Assembly (NCBI GenBank): GCA_030835185.1
Contig: JAUQWL010000091.1
Span: forward strand, 1-51,375
From: Solirubrobacterales bacterium
GTDB taxonomy: Bacteria; Actinomycetota; Thermoleophilia; Solirubrobacterales; 70-9
Length of the DNA stretch: 51,375 nucleotides
Direction of reading: 5' to 3'
Part shown: positions 24,518 to 32,057 of the stretch, in pieces
Layout of the letters: each line of letters starts with the position of its first letter
Numbering within the stretch: position 1 is the stretch's first letter
Notes under the pieces: generated by a model
What the model saw: the letters and a program-made list of their open reading frames with translations, nothing else
The model's database searches: none
Told to the model about the DNA's origin: nothing
Translations under genes and position numbers: made by a program

Positions 24518-25170
24518 TGGGCAAAGCGGCTCCGTTCGGCAGAGGCAGGACCCGCAGGCTTTTCGGCCTCGATCGCAGCGCCCCCGAGCCCACGGCCACG
24601 CGTTCAGGCCAGCCGCTGCGGCCGTTCACCCTGCCGAATCTGGTCGGCTTCGTCCGGCTTCTGCTGATCCCCGTCTTCCTGGTTGTCGCCTTCGAGAGCG
24701 GCGACGGGACCTCCTGGGTGGCGGCGGGCATCTTCTGGGTGATTTCTGCCGGCGACTACCTCGACGGGCTTCTGGCGCGGATCACCGGCCAGTACAGCCG
24801 GCTCGGAGCCCTGCTCGATCCGGTCGTCGACCGCCTGGCGATCCTCTCCGGCGTGGTCGTCTGCTGGCATTTCGAGCTGTTGCCCAGATGGCTCCTCCTG
24901 CTGCTGGCCCTGCGTGAACTGGCCACCCTGCTGCTCGCCCGCTGGGGGCTCAGCCACGGGGTGGACATCGAGGTCAACTGGTTCGGTCGCATGGCCGTCT
25001 TCCCGGTCATGTCGGCGATCTTCTTCGCCATGGTCTGGCCCGGCTGGTTTCCGACGACCCTGCTGGTCATCGGCGTCGTCATGGCGATCATGGCGACCGT
25101 GCTCTATGCACGGGTCGGCCGCGACCGCATACGGGAGGCCCGGGAAGCGGCAGATCCCGCCCAACAGTAA
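24517..25170 (+). CDS. CDP-alcohol phosphatidyltransferase (PgsA-like)
   Basis: 217 residues with four to six membrane segments. The catalytic CDP-OH-P motif DGxxARx8Gx3Dx3D is complete in GDYLDGLLARITGQYSRLGA and LLDPVVDR (~85-115). Transfers a phosphatidyl group from CDP-diacylglycerol to glycerol phosphate, inositol phosphate or a similar alcohol; phosphatidylglycerophosphate synthase is likeliest, but the acceptor cannot be set by sequence alone. A ~35-residue basic N-terminal tail precedes LPNLVGFVRLLLIPVFLVV. ATG overlaps the proS stop. Confidence 0.9.
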   Translation: MGKAAPFGRGRTRRLFGLDRSAPEPTATRSGQPLRPFTLPNLVGFVRLLLIPVFLVVAFESGDGTSWVAAGIFWVISAGDYLDGLLARITGQYSRLGALLDPVVDRLAILSGVVVCWHFELLPRWLLLLLALRELATLLLARWGLSHGVDIEVNWFGRMAVFPVMSAIFFAMVWPGWFPTTLLVIGVVMAIMATVLYARVGRDRIREAREAADPAQQ

Positions 25171-25199
25171 AGCAGTAGTTGAAGGTTAGGCTTCGCGCG

Positions 25200-25205
25200 T
25201 ATAAT
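25200..25205 (+). promoter_or_regulatory. Consensus -10 box before the FHA gene
   Basis: A perfect TATAAT ends 7 nt before ATG 25213; TTGAAG at 25179-25184 is a possible -35 with a short 15-nt spacer. The box overlaps the track's first ATG (25204), so 25213 should be the real start on a leaderless mRNA. Confidence 0.65.
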
Positions 25206-25212
25206 GGCCCCC

Positions 25213-25689
25213 ATGGCGACGTCGCACTGTCCCGAATGCGGGCACATCAATCCGGAGGCAGCCAACTACTGCCAGAAATGCGGCACGTTCATCGGCATCC
25301 GCGAGGGCGGAAGCGACGAGCCGACCACCACCACCTACCGGGTGGGCGAGACCGGGGAGATCGAGGCGATCGACATCGACGCCGAGATCGAGCTGGCCGG
25401 AGCCGCACTGGTCATCAGGAGCGGAGGCGGCCGGGCGGGGGAGAGCTTTCCGATGAGCGAGGACCGTCTGGCGATCGGACGCAGTCCCGAAGCCGGGGTC
25501 TTCCTCGACGATGTCACCGTTTCAAGGAACCACGCCCTTCTTGTCACCCGCCAGGACGGCACATACATCGATGATCTCGGATCGCTCAACGGCACCTACG
25601 TGAACCGCAGTCGCATCGAGTCGCAGAAGCTCGAAGACGGCGATGAGATCCAGGTCGGCAAGTACAAACTCAGCTACCTGGAGAAGTGA
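25213..25689 (+). CDS. Zinc-ribbon FHA-domain protein, GarA-like
   Basis: 158 residues. N-terminal zinc ribbon with CPEC at 6-9 and CQKC at 20-23; then a PTTTTYR stretch (37-43) that resembles the phosphorylated ETTSVFR motif of mycobacterial GarA; then an FHA domain (~60-155) with AIGRSPEAGVFLDD, VTVSRNHA and LGSLNGTYVNR. FHA domains bind phosphothreonine. In mycobacteria GarA, when unphosphorylated, binds enzymes at the 2-oxoglutarate node, and Ser/Thr kinases switch it off. Next to a MerR gene, as garA-Rv1828 in M. tuberculosis. Overlaps the MerR gene by 4 nt. Confidence 0.88.
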   Translation: MATSHCPECGHINPEAANYCQKCGTFIGIREGGSDEPTTTTYRVGETGEIEAIDIDAEIELAGAALVIRSGGGRAGESFPMSEDRLAIGRSPEAGVFLDDVTVSRNHALLVTRQDGTYIDDLGSLNGTYVNRSRIESQKLEDGDEIQVGKYKLSYLEK

Positions 25690-26438
25690 TGGCCGTCTCC
25701 GACCGCAGGGAGGCCGCCCAGGTCACGGACGCCCCGCCGGCCCGGCCGCGCAAGGCGTTGACCATAGGTGCCGTGGCGACCGTGCTGAGCAAGGAGTTCG
25801 ACGACGTGTCGATCTCCAAGATCCGCTACCTCGAAGACCAGAAGCTGGTCTCTCCCCGCCGGACGGCCGGGGGATACAGGCTCTACAGCCAGGCCGATGT
25901 CGACCGGCTCCGCACCATCCTGCGACTCCAGCGAGATGAGTTTCTGCCGCTGCGGGTGATCCGTCAGGAGCTTTCCGGCGGTCCCTCCATCAGCGGGCTC
26001 TCAAGCGGCACGGGCAGCCCGAACACATCACGCCGGGCGAAGCTGATCGGCACGAGCAGCTCCCGTTTCAGCCTTGAAGACGTGACCGAGGAAACCGGCG
26101 CCTCCGCCGAGTTCATCGGCGAGCTCGCTGAATTCGGCCTGGTCGAACCGCGGATCGAAGGTGGCGCCAGAATCTACGACGAAACCGACGTCGAGATCGT
26201 CCGCGCGGCGAACGAACTCGCCAAGTCCGGCGTCGGTGCGCGCAACCTCCGCCTGTTCAAGACTTCAGCCGACCGGGAGGTTCAGCTGATCGAAGCGCTT
26301 CTTGCCCCGAAATTCGCCTCGCGCAACCCGCAGCGCCGCAAGGAGGCAACCGAAACTCTCGAACGCATGGCTTCGGTCCTGAGTGAACTCAAGCACGCGT
26401 TGCTGGTTCGGGACCTCCGACGTCTCTCCCGCAGCTGA
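25686..26438 (+). CDS. MerR-family transcriptional regulator (Rv1828/FtsR-like)
   Basis: 250 residues. The winged HTH begins at ~25: LTIGAVATVLSKEFDDVSISKIRYLEDQKLVSPRRTAGGYRLYSQADVDRLRTILRLQRDEFLPLRVIRQEL. A second, degenerate HTH-like block follows the linker (FSLEDVTEETGASAEFIGELAEFGLVEPRI ... IYDETDVEIVRAANELAK). This two-block layout is that of the actinobacterial FtsR/Rv1828 type rather than metal-sensing MerR; no conserved metal cysteines are present. Paired with the FHA gene by overlap. Targets unknown here; FtsR in corynebacteria activates ftsZ. Confidence 0.88.
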   Translation: MMAVSDRREAAQVTDAPPARPRKALTIGAVATVLSKEFDDVSISKIRYLEDQKLVSPRRTAGGYRLYSQADVDRLRTILRLQRDEFLPLRVIRQELSGGPSISGLSSGTGSPNTSRRAKLIGTSSSRFSLEDVTEETGASAEFIGELAEFGLVEPRIEGGARIYDETDVEIVRAANELAKSGVGARNLRLFKTSADREVQLIEALLAPKFASRNPQRRKEATETLERMASVLSELKHALLVRDLRRLSRS

Positions 26439-26446
26439 GCAGCGGC

Positions 26447-26968
26447 ATGCCTTCAGTCACCAGGAAACGACTGCTGGCCGCACCGCCCGAGGAGGTATTC
26501 GACCTGATCTCAGACCCTCGCCGTCTCACCGAGTGGTGGCCGCGGGTCGTCCGGGTCGAGGACGTCGCCGGCCGGCCCGGTGCCGAACGAACCCGGTGGA
26601 CCAACGTACTGGCCGCCGATTCCGGCCGCAAGCTCAGGCTCGACTACTGCTGCCTGGCCTCCAGCCGCCCGCGGAGGTACGAGTGGGAGCACGAACTCCA
26701 GGGCACACCGTTCGCCGAGCACATGCTCAGTCAGACGACCGAGATCCTGCTGGAACCGGCCTCTGGAGGCACGGCGGTGAAGACAACCTCGACCCACACC
26801 CTGAGGGGGACCGCCAGGCTGGCCGGCTTCGCGATGAAAAGAAGCCAGAAAGACATGCTCGAGGCCGCCCTGAACCGGCTCGAGCAGCTGTTCGCGGCCG
26901 AAGTCGAAGGCACCGGCGGGGGCGGCGCCGGGCCGGTCTCCGGGGATACACCGGCCGACCGCAACTGA
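26447..26968 (+). CDS. SRPBCC (START-like) family protein
   Basis: 173 residues. It opens with the family pattern RKRLLAAPPEEVFDLISDPRRLTEWWPRVVRVEDV and has alternating beta strands ending in a long helix (RSQKDMLEAALNRLEQLFAAEVEG), the helix-grip fold of polyketide cyclase/START proteins that bind hydrophobic ligands. A glycine-rich tail (~155-173) is probably unstructured. The stop shares one base with the ATG of the flavoenzyme downstream, so the two are likely co-translated. Ligand unknown. Confidence 0.85.
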   Translation: MPSVTRKRLLAAPPEEVFDLISDPRRLTEWWPRVVRVEDVAGRPGAERTRWTNVLAADSGRKLRLDYCCLASSRPRRYEWEHELQGTPFAEHMLSQTTEILLEPASGGTAVKTTSTHTLRGTARLAGFAMKRSQKDMLEAALNRLEQLFAAEVEGTGGGGAGPVSGDTPADRN

Positions 26969-28602
26969 TGGCGGATCCACGCCGCGATACGCGATGGTGG
27001 GGTTGGGGGGACCCTTCCGAGACGACCGTCCTTTCGGCCGGCGCGGAGAACCTGCTCGCCGAAGCGGGTATCGAGGTCGCCGCGGTCCGGCCGGTTCCTT
27101 CGATGGAAACGATCAGGCTGCCGGAGGCCAATCCGGTTCCCGATGCGGTCGCCGGAGCCGCCGGCAGCAGGAACGTGTCCGTCCTCGACGAGGACCGCCT
27201 GCGCCACTCCGGCGGACAGAGCTACGCCGATCTGACCGAGCGCCGCTCGGGCGTACCCGGTCTCGCCCCCGACGCTGTGGTGACGATCGACTCGGCATCC
27301 CGGTTGCTGCCGCTGCTCGAATCCTGCGCAAAGAACGGGGTGGCTGTCATTCCGTTCGGTGGCGGCACCAGCGTGGTCGGCGGGGTTGTCCCGGAGCGGA
27401 ACGGCTTCGACTCCGTGATCAGTCTCGACATGGCCGGCCTGCGTTCCGCCGAACTCGATCCGACTTCAATGACAGCCCGGCTCGGAGCCGGCCTGCGCGG
27501 CCCCGAAGCCGAAGCGCTGCTGGCCAGGGCAGGATTCACCCTGGGTCACTTCCCGCAGTCATTCGAGTACGCGACGATCGGCGGTTTCGCCGCAACCCGA
27601 TCTGCCGGGCAGGCGTCAAGCGGCTACGGGCGTTTCGACTCGCTGGTCAGCTCGATCCGCCTGGTCGCGCCCGCCGGAGAACTCTCCACGCTGGAGACGC
27701 CGCACTCCGCGATCGGTCCGTCGCTGAGGGAGCTCGTCGTCGGTTCAGAGGGGGCCTTCGGCGTGATCCCGGACGTGGATGTAAGGATCCGGCCGCTGCC
27801 GGAAGCCAAGCGGTACGAAGCGTGGCTGGCCGAAGACTTCGAAGCCGGTAACCAGATCGTCCGCGGGCTGGCCCAGCGCGACCGGCTGCCGACCATAGCC
27901 CGGGTTTCCGATCCGGAAGAGACAGCTGTTTCACTGGGCATGTCCGGTCCTTCGGGAATCGCCGGAGACGCCTTCAGGCGCTACCTGAAGCTGCGTGGAA
28001 AAAGCAGTGGCTCGTTGATGATCATCGGCCTCGAAGGGACCTCCGCCCGGGTCCGGGACGACCGGCGCGAGCTGGCCCGCTCGCTGCGGGCAGGCGGGGC
28101 AATCCCGCTGGGCCAGTCGGCGGGCAGGAGCTGGTCGAAGGCCCGCTTCCACGGCCCCTATCTGCGCGAGGCTCTGCTCGACCGGGGGCTCGTGGTCGAT
28201 ACGCTCGAGACGGCCCAGCAGTGGAGCCGCCATCGCGGGCTCTACGAATCGGTCAGGGCGGCGATCAGGTCGGAGCTCGACTCCCTCGGCGTGGCCGGGG
28301 TGGTCATGTGTCACCTCTCGCACGCCTACCCTGACGGTGCCTCTCTCTATTTCACGGTGATCGCATCACCCGGGTCCGACGGCGGGCTTGCCTGCTGGAA
28401 GCGGATCAAGGGGGCCGCCAGCCGGGCGATCCAGGCCGGCGGAGGCACGCTGTCGCATCATCACGCCACGGGACGCGATCACCAGCCATATCTGGAGGGA
28501 GAGATAGGCGCGCTGGGCATCGACACGCTTCGGGCGGTCAAGGAGAGGTTGGATCCCACTGGAATCATGAATCCAGGCTGCCTGATCCCGCTGTCCGCCT
28601 GA
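26968..28602 (+). CDS. FAD-binding oxidase related to alkyl-dihydroxyacetonephosphate synthase
   Basis: 544 residues. FAD_binding_4 part: VAVIPFGGGTSVVGGVV (~128) and PQSFEYATIGGFAATRSAGQ with SGYGRFDSLV, which aligns with the conserved AGPS segment; the N-terminal RWWGWGD matches the KWNGWGY box of AGPS. At the C-terminus LSHHHATGRDH keeps the HHH motif, followed by VKERLDPTGIMNPG. AGPS swaps the acyl chain of acyl-DHAP for an alkyl chain in ether-lipid synthesis; related oxidases act on lactate or glycolate. The track start (26383) runs through other genes; ATG 26968 is supported by overlap with the upstream stop. Confidence 0.87.
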   Translation: MADPRRDTRWWGWGDPSETTVLSAGAENLLAEAGIEVAAVRPVPSMETIRLPEANPVPDAVAGAAGSRNVSVLDEDRLRHSGGQSYADLTERRSGVPGLAPDAVVTIDSASRLLPLLESCAKNGVAVIPFGGGTSVVGGVVPERNGFDSVISLDMAGLRSAELDPTSMTARLGAGLRGPEAEALLARAGFTLGHFPQSFEYATIGGFAATRSAGQASSGYGRFDSLVSSIRLVAPAGELSTLETPHSAIGPSLRELVVGSEGAFGVIPDVDVRIRPLPEAKRYEAWLAEDFEAGNQIVRGLAQRDRLPTIARVSDPEETAVSLGMSGPSGIAGDAFRRYLKLRGKSSGSLMIIGLEGTSARVRDDRRELARSLRAGGAIPLGQSAGRSWSKARFHGPYLREALLDRGLVVDTLETAQQWSRHRGLYESVRAAIRSELDSLGVAGVVMCHLSHAYPDGASLYFTVIASPGSDGGLACWKRIKGAASRAIQAGGGTLSHHHATGRDHQPYLEGEIGALGIDTLRAVKERLDPTGIMNPGCLIPLSA

Positions 28603-28626
28603 GCGCGCACGGGAGCCGGCCCCGGA

Positions 28627-29670
28627 TCAGCCGTTGCAGATCCTGAGGAGCTCGTCTTTGGCTTCCTGCGGCATCGAGATCGGTCCTTCGAGAACCGTTT
28701 TGCCGACGAATTCGGGCAGGCTGTCGGCGTTGCCGCCACCTCCGCTCTGCACCGCTTCGTTGACGGTGCGGCGCATCTCGCCATTGTCCACACTGGCGAG
28801 GCGCATCTCGGTGAAGAAGTCGCCGGCGATCAGGCAGAGAATGGCCTGGTTCATCACTACCTGGCCGGTGATCGCGCCGGAGTCGTTCACGTTCGCCTGA
28901 TTGATCGGAAAGGCGCCGCCGGATCCGTAGAGCCACAGGGCATAGCTCTGACCCTGGCCGGAGGGTCGGAGGCCATTGATCTGCAGATCTGCGGCGAAGT
29001 CGGTGCCACTGAAGCCGAAACGGACCACGCCGCGACCTTCGCCACCCTTGACCGGACGAAGTACCGCGGTGGTCGGAGCCGGCTCCTCCGCGGTATTCGG
29101 GCTGCCATCGTCCGACCCCGTGAGCAGGACGACCGCAACGACCGCGACGATCAGTGCCACGGCCAGGACGAGAATCGCCAGCAGGCGGCGCTGGGACACG
29201 CTGAGGCCTTGGAAGAAACCGGGTCCGGGGGCGTTGCCGCCCGATGCCGTGCCGCCGGGTCCGGCCCTGCCCGGTGTCGCCTTCCGCTTTCGATCGGCGT
29301 CCGATCGCGACCTTCTGCGGGATCCGGTGCCCAGGGAGCCGGCAGTGGCATCGAGCCTGGGCAGTTCGGCGTCGGGAACGAGCAGTTGGAGCTGGTCCCT
29401 GAGGTCGGCGGCCGTCTCCCTGGCCTCCGGGCTGTCCTTGAGCGCTCTTGCAGCCTCGGCCCGGCCGATCGGATCGGCCTGGCCCAGCAGGTAGTCCGTC
29501 AGGTTGGCGTCGCGGTCGGGGTCCGAGCCGTTGATCTCGGTCAGTGCCACGTGAGCCCGGCGGCGCACCTCGGACTCCTCGACTCCGAGCAGCGCGGCGA
29601 TGTCGTCATAGCTCTTGCCCCGGGCGAGCAGAAGCTGCAGGAGTGACCGGCTGTCCTCGCTCAGTGCCAT
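28627..29670 (-). CDS. Sigma-like HTH / transmembrane / RskA-like anti-sigma domain protein
   Basis: 347 residues in four parts: an N-terminal HTH of sigma region-4 type (SLLQLLLARGKSYDDIAALLGVEESEVRRRAHVALTEI, ~9-46), an anti-sigma-like helical segment (DYLLGQADPIGRAEAARALKDSPEA), a basic/glycine-rich linker, one membrane helix (~163-184), and an extracytoplasmic domain (GRGVVRFGFSGTDFAADLQINGLRPSGQGQSYALWLYGSG ...) resembling RskA. Family knowledge: RskA-type proteins hold ECF sigma factors at the membrane. Here the DNA-binding-type HTH is on the same chain and no separate sigma gene is adjacent. Divergent from the thioesterase gene. Confidence 0.8.
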   Translation of the reverse strand: MALSEDSRSLLQLLLARGKSYDDIAALLGVEESEVRRRAHVALTEINGSDPDRDANLTDYLLGQADPIGRAEAARALKDSPEARETAADLRDQLQLLVPDAELPRLDATAGSLGTGSRRRSRSDADRKRKATPGRAGPGGTASGGNAPGPGFFQGLSVSQRRLLAILVLAVALIVAVVAVVLLTGSDDGSPNTAEEPAPTTAVLRPVKGGEGRGVVRFGFSGTDFAADLQINGLRPSGQGQSYALWLYGSGGAFPINQANVNDSGAITGQVVMNQAILCLIAGDFFTEMRLASVDNGEMRRTVNEAVQSGGGGNADSLPEFVGKTVLEGPISMPQEAKDELLRICNG

Positions 29671-29678
29671 GGCACCGA

Positions 29679-29684
29679 ACCCTA
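29679..29684 (-). promoter_or_regulatory. Putative -10 box of the HTH-TM-RskA gene
   Basis: Minus-strand TAGGGT ends 8 nt before the ATG at 29670; no ribosome site is seen. Confidence 0.4.
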
Positions 29685-29690
29685 TGGGTT

Positions 29691-29696
29691 TATGAT
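29691..29696 (+). promoter_or_regulatory. Putative -10 box of the thioesterase gene
   Basis: TATGAT ends 9 nt before ATG 29706. The two divergent genes share only 35 bp between their start codons, so their promoters overlap. Confidence 0.4.
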
Positions 29697-29705
29697 CGAC
29701 GGCAT

Positions 29706-30155
29706 ATGCCCGATGTAAAGCTTCCAGAGTCCCCGTTTGACGCCCTTCTCGGAACCGAATTCCTTTCCGAGGACCCCGACGGAGCCCGCGCCCGGATCAG
29801 GATGCGGGACGATCACCGCCAGCCGATGGCGATAATGCACGGCGGCGTGATGGCCAGCCTGGTCGAGAGTCTCTGCTCGTTGGCGACGGCGAAGGCGGTC
29901 GTGCCGGAGAACCGGATCGCGATGGGTCAGAACATCTCGGTCAACCTGCTGCGACCGGTTTCCAGCGGCGGGATCGAAGTCGAGGCGGTAGCCGTACACC
30001 GAGGCCGTATGACCTGGGTCTGGAGGGCGGAGATCAAGGACTTCGAAGGCAGGATCTGCGCGATCGCCCAGATCACGATGGCGATCCGTGACGCTCCCGA
30101 CGGCCTAGACCTCGGCTTCCTGGTCAGTGAGAAGGAAGACCGGACCGAAGCCTGA
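29706..30155 (+). CDS. PaaI-type hotdog thioesterase
   Basis: 149 residues. IMHGGVMASLVESLCSLATAKAV contains the HGG motif and the following acidic residue of the hotdog thioesterase active site; NISVNLLRPVSSGGIEVEAVAVHRGRMTWVWRAEI is the typical beta-sheet half. Hydrolyses acyl- or phenylacetyl-CoA-like thioesters in the cytoplasm; substrate not predictable. The track start at 29544 lies in the divergent gene; ATG 29706 gives a family-length protein and is supported by the promoter position. Confidence 0.88.
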   Translation: MPDVKLPESPFDALLGTEFLSEDPDGARARIRMRDDHRQPMAIMHGGVMASLVESLCSLATAKAVVPENRIAMGQNISVNLLRPVSSGGIEVEAVAVHRGRMTWVWRAEIKDFEGRICAIAQITMAIRDAPDGLDLGFLVSEKEDRTEA

Positions 30156-30170
30156 AGGCGCGGTACCCGG

Positions 30171-31778
30171 TCAGGCCTTCCAGGGACGGTAGCGGTTGGT
30201 GATCGGCATCCGGCGGTCACGGCCGAAGCCTTTCGACGTGATGCGCAGTCCCGGCGGGGACTGACGCCGCTTGTACTCGGCCCGGTCGACCAGGGCCACC
30301 ACTTCGGAGGTCACCCGCGGATCCTCGCCACGGGCCGTTATCTCGGCCGGCCCGAGGTCTTCTTCGACGTAAAGCCTGAGAATGCGGTCAAGGGTGGCGT
30401 AATCGGGCAGGGAGTCCGAATCCTTCTGGTCGGGACGGAGTTCGGCCGAAGGAGGCCGGGTGATGATCTCCTCGGGGATTACCGGCGAGACCTGGTTCCG
30501 GTGGCGACAGAGTTCATAGACGAGTGTCTTCGGTACGTCCTTGATCGGAGCGAGGCCGCCGGCCATGTCACCGTAGATCGTCGAGTATCCGACCGAGGTC
30601 TCGCTCTTGTTGGCCGTTGTAAGGATCAGCCATCCGCGGCTGTTCGAGAGAGCCATCATCAGGTTGCCGCGAATCCTCGCCTGGAGGTTCTCGGCGGTGA
30701 GCCCGGAGTTGTCGTCACCGAGCAGCGATGCAAAAGCCTCCATCGGACCCTCGATAGGAATCTCCATCATCCCGACCCCCAGCCGGTCGGCCATCTCCCG
30801 GGCGTCGGACTGGGTCGCGTCGCTGGAGTGGGGGGAGGGCATGACCACGCAGGTCACCCGTTCCGGCCCGAGGGCATCGGCGGCGAGTGCTGCGACGAGT
30901 GCCGAGTCGATACCGCCGGAGAGGCCGAGTCCGACGTGGGCGAAGCCGTTCTTGACCGCGTAATCCCTCAGGCCCGTGACCAGCGCAGCGTAGACCTCGT
31001 CGAGATCGCCGAGCCAACCGGAGACCCGCCCCTCACCGTCGAAGACGAGAAGGTCCTCGGTGAACTGCCCCGCTCTTGCCAGGACGGTCCCGTCCGGGGC
31101 GATCACCGCGCTGGCCCCGTCGAAGATCAGCTCGTCCTGGCCGCCGACCATGTTGACCAGGGCAACCGCCGTGCCCTGGTCGAGGGCGATCTGGCGGAAG
31201 ATCCCTTCCCGCTCACGCGCTTTCCCCCGGTGGTAAGGCGACGCCGAGAGGTTGGCAATCAGCCCGGCACCCGGCGACAGGTCCGCGGCGACATCCGATC
31301 CCGGCTCCCAGCAGTCTTCGCAGATGGTCACGCCGACCTGATATCCGGTCACTTCGGCAAGCATCGGGCCGCTGCCGTTCCTGAACGTCCGGTACTCGTC
31401 GAACACCCCGTAGTTCGGCAGGAGGCGCTTGCGATAAACCGACTTCAACCCCCCGTCGCGGAGGACCCCGGCGGCATTGGCCGCGATTGCACGGCCGATC
31501 GGGTGACCGACCGGTTCTGCGAAGCCGACCAGGGCGGTGATTCCGTGGACGCCCCGGGCGATCTCCTCGAGCCGGGTGACGTTGGCCGCGATGAAATCCT
31601 GCCTCAGGTAGAGATCTTCGGCCGGATATCCGGTCAGCGCCAGCTCGGGAAACACCACGAGCTCGGCACCGGCCCGCTTGGCCTGCTCGATCCAGTCGCT
31701 GATCATCGCGGCATTGGCATCGAGGTCTCCCACGGTGGGATTGATCTGGGCAAGTGCGATCCGGGGAAGCGTCGTCAC
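30171..31778 (-). CDS. nadE: Glutamine-dependent NAD+ synthetase
   Basis: 535 residues. N-terminal nitrilase-type glutaminase with the triad in FPELALTGYP, KRLLPNYGVFDE and TICEDCWEPG; C-terminal synthetase with the ATP loop GLGLSGGIDSALVAAL, then TTANKSETSVGYSTIYGDMAGGLAPIKDVPKTLVYEL. Amidates nicotinate adenine dinucleotide to NAD+ using glutamine, drawing on the same glutamine pool as GltBD. The track begins at ATG 31853, but GTG 31778 is preferred: it follows TAAAAC by 7 nt and begins VTTLPRIALAQINPTVGD, the family N-terminus. GTG 31781 is equally in frame. Confidence 0.95.
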   Translation of the reverse strand: MTTLPRIALAQINPTVGDLDANAAMISDWIEQAKRAGAELVVFPELALTGYPAEDLYLRQDFIAANVTRLEEIARGVHGITALVGFAEPVGHPIGRAIAANAAGVLRDGGLKSVYRKRLLPNYGVFDEYRTFRNGSGPMLAEVTGYQVGVTICEDCWEPGSDVAADLSPGAGLIANLSASPYHRGKAREREGIFRQIALDQGTAVALVNMVGGQDELIFDGASAVIAPDGTVLARAGQFTEDLLVFDGEGRVSGWLGDLDEVYAALVTGLRDYAVKNGFAHVGLGLSGGIDSALVAALAADALGPERVTCVVMPSPHSSDATQSDAREMADRLGVGMMEIPIEGPMEAFASLLGDDNSGLTAENLQARIRGNLMMALSNSRGWLILTTANKSETSVGYSTIYGDMAGGLAPIKDVPKTLVYELCRHRNQVSPVIPEEIITRPPSAELRPDQKDSDSLPDYATLDRILRLYVEEDLGPAEITARGEDPRVTSEVVALVDRAEYKRRQSPPGLRITSKGFGRDRRMPITNRYRPWKA

Positions 31779-31785
31779 CACTGGA

Positions 31786-31791
31786 GTTTTA
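31786..31791 (-). promoter_or_regulatory. Putative -10 box of nadE
   Basis: Minus-strand TAAAAC ends 7 nt before GTG 31778. It supports a leaderless nadE mRNA and the shorter start. Confidence 0.4.
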
Positions 31792-31903
31792 GCGGCAAAG
31801 GCCACCCGGGCGATTCCGGCTGCGTTCTTGCGTCTGTGATCCCACCCACACACAGACCTGATTCGTATCCCTTTACTAACGTTCTACTTACACAACACTC
31901 ATA

Positions 31904-32043
31904 AAGCCGAGCCGTCGCGAACGAGTGACGGACGGGGGACCCGAAGTCGTGGACGTACGCGACACGGGGCGAATCCGGTGGTGATCCACCGGTAGCCGGG
32001 AATTGAAAACCCCGGCGAGCCCGACAGCTAACCCCGTAGGCCA
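31904..32043 (+). ncRNA. Cyclic di-AMP riboswitch (ydaO/yuaA type)
   Basis: The leader holds the conserved blocks of this riboswitch class in order: GGGGGACCCGAA (~31933), GGGGCGAATCC, a variable hairpin ending GGTAGCCGGG, and CCCGACAGCTAACCCCGTAGGC split around 32020-32041, with GCC at 31906 closing P1 against GGC. The class senses c-di-AMP and usually turns off cell-wall remodelling or potassium genes. It ends 1-2 nt before the AAGGAG ribosome site (32045-32050) of the downstream gene, so control of translation or of an overlapping terminator is possible. I did not compute a fold. Confidence 0.93.
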
Positions 32044-32057
32044 CAAGGAGAACCAAA

